Assembly: GCA_016800925.1 (NCBI GenBank)
Contig: JABCPU010000203.1
Coordinates: forward strand, 57,123 to 121,122
Direction of reading: 5' to 3'
Length of the DNA: 64,000 nucleotides
Source: Suillus spraguei
Taxonomy: Eukaryota > Basidiomycota > Agaricomycetes > Boletales > Suillaceae
The notes under the pieces are model-generated. The model was not told where the DNA came from, searched no databases, and saw nothing but the letters and a program-made list of their open reading frames with translations. Made by a program: the position numbers and the translations under genes. Every line of letters begins with the position of its first letter. The first letter of the stretch is position 1. This document shows, piece by piece, positions 56,338 through 64,000 of this stretch.

Positions 56338-58355
56338 ATGTCCCCTCACAAATCTTCCAGTGCAACCACTCAGTTACTGATATCATCCGAGTTGGGCAGT
56401 GATGCCGAGTCTGAGTCGGTTTCCAGCTCAGGTGCCTTGTCGTCACTAACCCAAGATCTCAAGTCCAAGTCCAAAGTGAAGCATAACAAGTAAGTGGTTG
56501 CACAATGTCCTGATAGTGGTATACTAACTGACTTGATCCATTGTACTCCCAGCATGGTGAACAACCAAAAGTAAGTTAACTTGATAGTATGCAAAAGGCA
56601 CTGCGTCATATTTTACTGATAGGAAAGGCAACATCGCTGCGAGGGATCAGTGCTTGCACTTTGCATGCTGGATCCCTTGTGCAATTGACATGTTTTGTAA
56701 TCTAAATGATATATTCCATATTGTGATGCTGATGGAAGAGGAGGAGGCCTCGAAGGTATTGAGTGAACCAGAAGATGAAGATGTCAAGGCGCAGCGGGAC
56801 AAAGTCCTATCTTATGTGTATGACATTAGAAGTTTCATTATTTTCGCTTCCTGACTACCATGTTTACAGGAGCAAAGATGCCCAAGAACGATACATGAAA
56901 AACTATTCAAAGATCCTGCTTGGAGCCCCATACTTGCACAAACTTGCACGTGGAAACCTCAAACAATGGACAGAGCTGCACGCGATCCTTGCTGAGGTAA
57001 GTCTCTGGTAATGTACCCTTGATGATCACATTTTTAAACCTGAGAAGATGCAGGTCATTATGAGTCAAGTGCGCTCAGATGATGCTAGCCACCTCAAGAG
57101 TTGCATAGCTCAGTATGCAGCGCCAGACCCTTTGGACAAGGGGCTGCAGCCTCCAATTTACACTGACAACAAATCCCACGCACTGCTTGGTGTGAATCAC
57201 CCTCAACTTGCTGGAATGTTGTGCCCCATTAAACATGCAAAAGCATATCATGAAGACCCTAAAAAGTACGTATAAAATATATGATCGTTTAGCATCTTAT
57301 TGGCGACTTTCAGGGTACAAGCCCAACTTCAGAATGGGGACATCAGGATCCACTCCGCTGCATGGCCTGCATTTATATATGAAGGTACTCCACCAGGAAC
57401 AGACTTTGACCCAGACAATGTCCAGGAGGGATTTTTAAAGGGCTATTATTTGAAATGGGTAAGTGTACTACCATCTTATCAACAACTCGTCATGTAGTGT
57501 TTAGGTTTTTTGTCACATATTTATGTCTCCATCATCTGCGCTCATTCCAGATGGGGAGATGAATGTTACTGATCATAGATGTAATGCCAAGTTACACGGC
57601 ATGAAAAAGGTCGAGCCTAAACATATTGCCTACACATTCATTCAGGTATGTGCTCTGATGTATTTCAATGACTGTCTAACAAATATTGTAGAGCCAATTC
57701 AGTATTGCCATGTGTGATAAGTGGCAGGAAACTGATGGTTGCTATAAGTACAGTGAAGCATACACCCGCCTCATCAAGGCAATCCAAGAGGCACCTGATC
57801 AAACATGGGCCGAGTCACTGCTTCAGTGGTGGAACAAGTTGAGTGCCATTTACCTTATTTCAGCAGTGCGCTAACTTTGTGAAGAATGGTATTTGGTAAC
57901 AAGAATGGCCTTGTGATTGATTTGACCAAGGACAATGAAGATGATGACCTCACTGTAATGCAGAGACAGCACAAAATGCATGTGGCGGCTGCACATCAGG
58001 AGGTTCAAATTTACTCTGTCATTCTCCATTGTGACTAACTGGCTCTAATACTCAGATGCAATTGCCTGAGGGTGCGGCTGCCACCTCAGCTATTGCTGAA
58101 GACACTACAGTACCCCTGACTTCTATGACTCAATTTGAGGCTGCCAACTCACTGGTTCTGCCCCTCCCACCCCCATTGTTATCTGCAACACCTCGTTTCA
58201 TTGACACGGCAATGGAGTCTGCAAAATGAATGTTGGAGGAATTTCAAGATGACGATCCCCTGACTGAAGATGAGACTGATGCCCCTTTTCCATCAAAGCA
58301 TGCCAGGAAGGCTCTCAAGACTACCTCAAAGAAGACTCGCAAGGCCAGAAAGTGA
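56338..58355 (+). pseudogene. DUF6698-domain protein with an in-frame TGA before the last 41 codons
   Basis: Start 56,338 (MSPHKSSSATTQLLISSELG). Exons joined across consensus introns carry KGNIAARDQCLHFACWIPCA, KNYSKILLGAPYLHKLARGN, VIMSQVRSDDASHLKSCIAQ, LLGVNHPQLAGMLCPIKHAK, QAQLQNGDIRIHSAAWPAFI, GTDFDPDNVQEGFLKGYYLK, FMSPSSALIPDGE, LHGMKKVEPKHIAYTFIQ, QFSIAMCDKWQETDGCYKYS and TWAESLLQWWNKMVFGNKNG. This is the order of the DUF6698 domain, found in multicopy Agaricomycete proteins of unknown function. The frame meets TGA at 58,227-58,229 (after MESAK), then continues in the same frame as MLEEFQDDDPLTEDETDAPF to a Lys/Arg-rich tail and TGA at 58,353-58,355. It is either nonsense-mutated (CGA to TGA would explain it) or ends early; the core domain is complete. 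Confidence 0.75.
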
Positions 58356-58985
58356 TTCGTATTCTCAGGTTGGTTCTTATCTTACTGTGCTAGTTGCTCG
58401 TCTGAACCAACAATGCAGTTTTAACATGCCAGTTATGCCCTCCTCTCGTTCACTGTACATTGACACTAGTAGTATCTCGTATCTGCCCAACATCTTTCAT
58501 ATGCTTTCTGCGACTATCCTCAGTTGTGCTTCCCTGGTTATGACCTGTCTGTACATGTTCAGCTACTGTACAAACAGAATTATATGTGCTTATATTAATG
58601 TATGACAAATTTGATGAGGTGTCAGCAGGAACGAGCATATGGTCAATCATTTAGCAGCAGAGTGTTTCTTGCTCGTGTAATATCTGGATGACGGAAGTTC
58701 AGCAGGACTTAAATATAACCAGCAGATGACAGGATGTCAAGGAGATGACTGGTGATTGAAAGTCAAACAAGTTTCTGGGTCTTGCAATATCTAGTTTGGC
58801 ATAGCTCGGACACAGCCAGCAGATGACATGACATTGAGCATCAAACCAGTTTCTGAGTCTCACAAGATCTAGATATTGGAATGTTAGCATGACTTAGATA
58901 TAGCCAGCGTGTAGCGGAAAATTCAGTAGGATGATGACAGGTGAGTGTTAAGTCAGTTTCAGGAGTATGCGATATCTGGACAATT
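58356..58985. repeat. Three degenerate tandem units of about 90 bases
   Basis: From about 58,690: units with AGCAGATGACAGGATG or similar, then AGTCAAACAAGTTTCTGGGT, then CTTGCAATATCTAG. Later copies read ATCAAACCAGTTTCTGAGTC, ACAAGATCTAG and TAAGTCAGTTTCAGGAGT, GCGATATCTGG. Bases 58,356-58,690 are the downstream flank of the DUF6698 gene without further features. Confidence 0.6.
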
Positions 58986-59606
58986 TGATCTGGCGGTACA
59001 TGACCCATCGGATGGACCTGTTTGCCGGTGTTGTGATATGATATGGCAAGCGCTTGCCATATCTAGATTTGGGACTTTTGGTGATGTCGCCCGTTACGTC
59101 ACGTTGATGATGTGTCACCCAAAGACCTGGACAGGGAAAATACGACATAACCTCAGAGGTGGTAAATCCCTAGGTGACAGAGCAGTGGGAAGTACCCTTT
59201 TCAAGTTCTAATTCGACGTGGGAACACTGGCTAAATTGCAGTACTATTCCAACGACTGAATTATATGGTCCGCATGTCTGATTTCAATCTGAATACCATC
59301 ATAATCGTGTCGGATTAGCATCTGAATACGAAGCTAATATATGACTATATGCTCTCCTATGGATCTGGGCCCGCTCCCCGATGCTCCCCTTGTTCCTTGC
59401 CTCTCACCACCACGATATACGGCTCCCATTTCGACATTCGAGAAGACAAGAAATGCGTGATATGGAAACAGTAAATACGCACCATCTAACAGCGCAATGA
59501 CAAAAAAACGTGATTGAGTTGGTTTGGTCCATCGCAGAGAAACACATTCTGGAAGTGTCAAGGTCAAAAAAGAAAGTAAACATTTCAACAGACGACGTTA
59601 CACACC
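58986..59606. other. Spacer, nothing recognised
   Basis: A short stretch at 59,090-59,125 (ACGTCACGTTGATGATGTGT) is shared with 63,240-63,262 (ATGTCATGTTGATGATGTGT). No gene seen. Confidence 0.4.
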
Positions 59607-59975
59607 GTATGAAAATGGGCCGTCGCCAAAGCACCACTAGCATTGAAATCACGCACTTCCTCGTTGTTGGACAGCGAGAGACTGACGAGCCGCCAGCATC
59701 AGGCAAGCGAGCCAAAAGACGAGAACACGAGAATCAGCGCCAACTGAGAGCGGGACACAGCCAAAATATCGTTCGGCATCGAGCCAAAAGGCTAGAACAC
59801 GCGCTCTCTGAAAGCAAGACATGGCCAGAGCATCATCAGTATCAGGTAAGCAACCCAAAAGACAAGAACACATACTCTGAGAGCAGGACGCTACAAGAGC
59901 GCCATCAGGGTTGGGTATGAAGCGAGCCAAAAGATTGGAACACGCACTGGCTGGGAGCTTCGGCTCTCTCTTGCA
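59607..59975. repeat. Minisatellite, about 70-base unit (copy 2)
   Basis: Repeats 1-380 of the window in the same orientation: GGGCCGTCGCCAAAGCACCA, ATTGAAATCACGCACTTCCT, GTTGGACAGCGAGAGACTG, then CGAGCCAAAAGAC units, GCGCCATCAGGGTTGGGTAT and the final unit. This copy is shorter, with fewer units. Confidence 0.85.
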
Positions 59976-60161
59976 CAGGTTGACTGCCACCTGCTTCAAT
60001 AAAGCAAAATATTTCCTTTTGTTTCTCGCTACCTCTACTAAGACTGCTGCACGACAAAACACAAAGTTCATATGTAAAGTACAAAACACTTATTTGAGAA
60101 GAGTTCATATAAATCCGTATGCTGTTTTGAATCTGGAAAACGATCATTCGACAATTTCATA

Positions 60162-61659
60162 TTAGTTGGTAATGGCTTCACTGAACGGGGTTGCGGCAAA
60201 CCGACGAGGGAGTTGTCGCGATCGAACACAGTGTAGAAGCGCTGGATAAATGTGTGGCCCACAGTAAAGTCATCCCCTCGGCCAGAAGGCATGCCACTGT
60301 CAATAACGATGAGATATATGGCACGGGGAGCACCACCATCAAGCTTGTAGTTGAGAGAACGAGGCCATATTTGGGCGTTAGGGGTGAGACTGACATTTGC
60401 TGTGCAAGATAGTGAAGAAGGGGTGACAGGGCTGATAGAATTTTGACGTACCCCCTCAATATGGAATTCTAAGTTTTGTAGGGCACTGTACCGGCGAGTG
60501 GTGATGCGGAGAAGACCAGTCGGCGGATCGTAAGTACTGCCGGTTGCAGCCTTGTAGCTGATATAGGCATCTATCGAACGCTGATTAGACAATCATTACA
60601 CACCGCTCTAAATACACACCGGAGGCAATGTGAAGAAAGGTGGTGCCAGTATCGACGATACCAGCAGTGAAGCCCAAGATCTCCCTCGAGCCGTAGGTGA
60701 TGCTCAGATTGATACCCAAAAGCGCGATGCGGGAGGCATGGCGGTGATAGGACTGAAAAAACAGTTACTATCAGCCTGGATTGATATAGGAGCCGAGGTA
60801 GCTTACGTGTATAAACGGTACCAACGTACTTTGTACGGTCAGTTCCACCAAAGGTGAGCGTTTCCGATTTCGCTGTCTGGTTCCGTAGTGCGGGCTGGAA
60901 AAAGATACCAAAACGTGCCGACCAATCTTGCGTTGCTTATACAGGTAGTCAGTGAAAGTCGGGATCGTGCCTTCTAAGTCTGTGGCATAGTTCCGCGTGT
61001 CAAGTCTTCAGGTCCGATGCCAAAGATACCGTCTTCACCTGAATCGAAGCCATTCCAAATAAAAGCAACACCAAGTGGGAACCCGGTCACGGTGACCCCA
61101 CCACCGAGAGTGACGGTATCATAGAAGATGGTTCCTATAGGTAATCATAGGTATTCAAGTTTCCAACGGATGGTATTGTTGTATTTCATACCTAAGAAGG
61201 AGCTCTGGGTGCCAGTATCCTGACATGGCCATATTTTACCTTATAAGCCGTTCAGAGTTGACGCTGGTGCGTTCTCACGTATGATTTCCCGGTGCCAACC
61301 CATGTGATCGAGCTGCCGGTGTCGAGAAACCAAGCTGTCTTCAACAATGCATTAGCAGACACATGTTTTCTCAAATTTTGAACTGACAGGTTGTGGAGGG
61401 TTGCCAATGCCAACTTGGACGCGGTAATCAAAAAACTTGTTTTTACAGGAATGCTGTTATCAGCACGTCGATCATGCATGTTGTAGCCCCTAAAGGCCGC
61501 CAGACGAGCTTTATCGTGCTGCAAGAAGTCGATAGTACCATTGGAGAAGTTCAGTCTCCTCGTAAGGGGGATGGTGACGAGTGAATTACGAACTTCAACA
61601 GGCGATCCTGTGATTGACAAAGCGAGGGAAAGAATTGACAAGGATGCAGCGAGGCACAT
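60162..61659 (-). pseudogene. Aspartic protease (A1), copy 2, with several one-base deletions
   Basis: Paralogue of the intact gene at 37,738. The signal peptide MCLAASLSILSLALSITGSP, TIPLTRRLNFSNGTI, FLDTGSSITWVGTG (first catalytic Asp, normal DTGSS), DGIFGIGPEDLTRG, SIDAYISYKAATGS, SLTPNAQIWPRSLN and FIQRFYTVFDRDNS are visible. The frame breaks near 61,435 (A-run five, not six), near 61,000 (after LTRGT), near 60,900 (T-run five where copy 1 has seven) and near 60,205 (three T where copy 1 has four). Correcting the last would restore a C-terminus like that of copy 1 and a stop at 60,162. The promoter, including a TATA box at 61,695-61,702, is still similar to copy 1. Confidence 0.8.
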
Positions 61660-61955
61660 GGTGTACTGGAAAGTAATATCATAGTCAGTAGCCCATTATA
61701 TACTTCAGGTTATGTGCCAGCGAATGCAATGATCGTGGCACGGAGGAAACATCTCCCTCGAAAAGCAATGATGAAGTAGTTTAGATCCGAGTGATCGCGG
61801 CTTTTGATACTGGCAGGTGGCAGGAATTTACAATTTGCTTGTTTACCAATAGTTATTGACTTACCTCAGGTTCATTTCCATAGAGATCCTAGCCCGCATC
61901 ATGTCGTTGCCCAGGTTAGTGTAGCAAGCGTCACTGAGAAGAATGTTTGCCCATT

Positions 61956-63231
61956 TAGTGCTGCCGCAGTTCGGTTCTGAACCTCGGTTCGAACCCGAAC
62001 CTTTCCAAACTGGACGCATGGTCCGGTCCAAGGTTCGGGGTTCGGGCTGGTAGTGAATAGGTTCGAACCCGTTCGAACCTCTTTTTTGTAGGCTTCACAC
62101 TTTTTAAAAAATATGCAAGTATTTACTAGGTGTCTATATTGTCGCATCAAAATGTCTAAATCTAACGTTGATTGCGGAAATCCGAATGTGCTTACAAATA
62201 TTTGGGCCACTGCTGTGGCTTCCAAACAGTAAGTGCGCATTAAACTACACTTACTACTAGTATGGACAGCCAGACCACCATGCTCTACTTCGAAGGGTTC
62301 CACTTCTCAGAACCTTCCTGCACTCTTTTGGACTTGTCTAAACTCACCTGCATTCATTTATGCTTCCTTGTGCTCGTTTGGATTGCCTGGACTTGCATGT
62401 TGCCTGCATTCATCTGCGCTTGCCTGCACTCTTTTGAACTTGCCTGCACTCGTTTGGACTTGCCTGGACTTGCCTGCATTCGTCTGTACTTCCCTGCACT
62501 CGTTTGACCTGCATGCATTTGTCTGTGCTTGCCTATGCTCATTTGGACTCATATGGACTCGTCTGTATCCGTCTGGACTTGTCTGTATTCATCTGGACTC
62601 GTCTGTATTCGTCTGGACTTGTCTGTGCTTGCCTACCCTCATTTGGACTCACATAGACTCGTCTGTATTTGTCTGCTTGCCTGCACTCGTTTGAACTTGT
62701 CTGGGCCCCTCGTTTGAACTTGTCTGGGCCCCTCGTTTGAACTTGTCTGGGCCCCTCGTTTGAACTTGCCTCTGCTTATCTGCTTGTGTCTGCTCTCGCC
62801 TGTACCTCCGCTCCTCTCATTCTGGCGCCTTCAGGTATCGTTCTCATATGTTCAAGCCACGTCAGCATTTGCTGACGTGCGCTGGGCATATGTGTTAAAC
62901 ACTGGCAAAGGGCTCCCTCTGTCGTCCCGTACTCGTCTGAGCCACGTCAGCAGTTGCTGACGTGCACTGGGCGTTTGCGCATGGCATTTCGTGGTGTTGG
63001 GAATAGCGTGGTGGAGCTCTCATGGTCTTGAGAGACCTCTGCAACAAAATTGGCAGCCCATCGTCTGCAAGCTTAGTCGAACCTGGTTCGAACGCGAACC
63101 GGACCTCCCGAACGCGTTCAGAGACGTTCGGTCCAGGGTTCGACCAAATGTCTGAACCGAACCATAGGTTCGGTTTGGCGTTCCAAAAATTTGCCACAAG
63201 AACCGGACCGAACCGGACTTCGGCAGCACTA
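61956..63231. mobile_element. Non-autonomous hAT-like element, 1,276 bases, with 8-bp target duplication
   Basis: Ends: left TAGTGCTGCCGCAGTTCGG, right (reverse complement) TAGTGCTGCCGAAGTCCGG; about 20 of 22 bases match. Flanked on both sides by TGCCCATT (61,948-61,955 and 63,232-63,239), an exact 8-bp duplication, the hallmark of hAT insertion. Sub-terminal regions are full of GGTTCGAACC palindromes (61,975-62,085 and 63,080-63,215). The core is a C/T-rich repeat and two hairpins. No transposase. Confidence 0.9.
62300..62800. repeat. Six/twelve-base microsatellite and a 23-base triplet inside the hAT-like element
   Basis: Words CTTGCC, TGCACT, CGTTTG, GACTTG, TCTGTA and TTCGTC recur with a six-base rhythm. 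At 62,689-62,757 the 23-base unit TCGTTTGAACTTGTCTGGGC with CCC is repeated three times without change. Open frames across it (153 codons at 62,233-62,694) are repeat translations. Confidence 0.8.
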
Positions 63232-63239
63232 TGCCCATT

Positions 63240-63519
63240 ATGTCATGTTGATGATGTGTCACTTGGAGTTGTGTAGTGCACCTGCCAATCTGAAAAGCTG
63301 ATTGGTCGAAGTGTGCTCTGACTCTGCTTTAAAGCAGCTTGTTTTGGCCTAGCCCAGGTTTGTGTTTGTAAACATACATTTTTGGTTACATTTGGACCCT
63401 GAGCTTGTTATATCCAAAAAAATATGCAAAGATCCTGCCATAATGTGTGATTATCAACTTATCATTTGTATCGGAAGTGTTATCAGTATGATAATCTATT
63501 ATCTACAGTACTAGTACTC
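63240..63519. other. Short spacer
   Basis: Between the hAT-like element and the third LTR copy. No feature apart from the ATGTTGATGATGTGTCAC word shared with 59,098. Confidence 0.4.
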
Positions 63520-64000
63520 TGTTATGGCCACAACCAAACTGGATGCTGCTAAGAAGTTCCAGCTTGGCATGGGGGTGTACTGGAGGGTCAGAACTAATTC
63601 AAGGGGACTTGGCCTCAGCTCATGCGCTGTGCCCCTTATATGAGTATGTGCCCCTAATTTCATATGAAGTCCAAGGGGGAGTTCTGGTGAAGTCCAGAGG
63701 GGAACTCCAGAGGAACTCTAGGACTAGACTGCTCAGAAGAGCACTGACAGACTACTGGAGGAGCGTGGGAAACATGTTGGAACTATTTCCAGAGGAACAG
63801 GGAACAAGGGTAAGACTACTGGGACGAGTCCCAAGTAGAATGGAACAGAGGATGGACTGCCAGACAAAGTCCAGGGCAGGATAGGAGCAAAGCTCCAGAG
63901 GGAAAGATGATCCACAGGAGGTAAAGGATAGGATAGGATATGACTGGAGGTCCGGAGATAGAAGGTCTGGAGGATGAGGAGCAGAGGAGCAGAGGAGCAG
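63520..64000 (+). repeat. LTR family 2, third copy, cut by the window end
   Basis: Starts TGTTATGGCC at 63,520, then CTTGGCATGGGGGTGTACTG, ACTTGGCCTCAGCTCATGCG, CCCCTAATTTCATATGAAGT, GGGACGAGTCCCAAGTAGAA and AGGTCCGGAGATAGAAGG. No nested insertion at the point where the 49,991 copy has one. The internal region, if any, lies beyond the window. Confidence 0.7.

Noticed and set aside
62233..62694. 153-codon frame inside the hAT-like element
   Set aside because: It is the translation of a six-base microsatellite; composition is Cys/Leu/Ser only and no start context or intron exists.

Overview
The window is nuclear DNA of a filamentous basidiomycete, most likely an agaricomycete. Genes are broken by many short GT-AG introns of about 45-70 bases. 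The families present (DUF6698, DUF6532, basidiomycete laccase, polyporopepsin-like aspartic proteases, Plavaka-like and hAT transposases, tandem-DH Rho1 exchange factor) are typical of that class. A TPR-protein relic near the left end and the satellite made of seven-base words resemble sequences I associate with Boletales. That order-level guess is inference from memory.

Left and centre, about 0.8-39.2 kb, is the gene-bearing part. It holds a decayed TPR gene, a Tc1-type transposon relic, a large Rho1 GEF (minus) divergent from a METTL2/Trm140-type tRNA m3C methyltransferase (plus), an O-methyltransferase relic split by a MITE, two tandem FAD oxidoreductases, a J-domain membrane protein, a UbiA prenyltransferase (COQ2-like), mitochondrial GatA, an intron-containing tRNA-Leu(AAG), an F-box protein, a BTB-domain gene, a laccase and an intact secreted aspartic protease. 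Housekeeping functions (Rho1 cell-wall signalling, tRNA modification, ubiquinone synthesis, mitochondrial Gln-tRNA formation) sit beside secreted oxidative and proteolytic enzymes suited to a soil or wood lifestyle.

From 39.6 to 54.95 kb the sequence is almost entirely mobile and repetitive. It contains a 3.0-kb inverted-repeat-bounded composite (hAT, Plavaka and DUF6532 fragments), tandem LTRs, a GGCCCACC minisatellite, an LTR family in both orientations, a large satellite of about 165-base units made of seven-base words, a 1.17-kb element with 122-base inverted repeats, and a gag/PPT/LTR remnant. Several of these components occur twice in opposite orientation, giving a mirror-like nest from 45.1 to 54.95 kb.

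Right part, 55-64 kb: a head-to-head pair (an unrecognised 211-aa protein and a DUF6698 gene with an in-frame TGA), a second copy of the minisatellite that opens the window, a broken aspartic protease paralogue, a non-autonomous hAT-like element with a perfect 8-bp target duplication, and the start of a third LTR copy.

Several genes (BTB, laccase, protease 2) carry single-base deletions, mostly in homopolymers. They are either young pseudogenes or consensus errors. Exon models for METTL2, COQ2, the J protein, protease 1, the F-box gene and the 211-aa gene were joined by hand from splice consensus and keep one frame. All domain calls come from reading translations, not from database searches.
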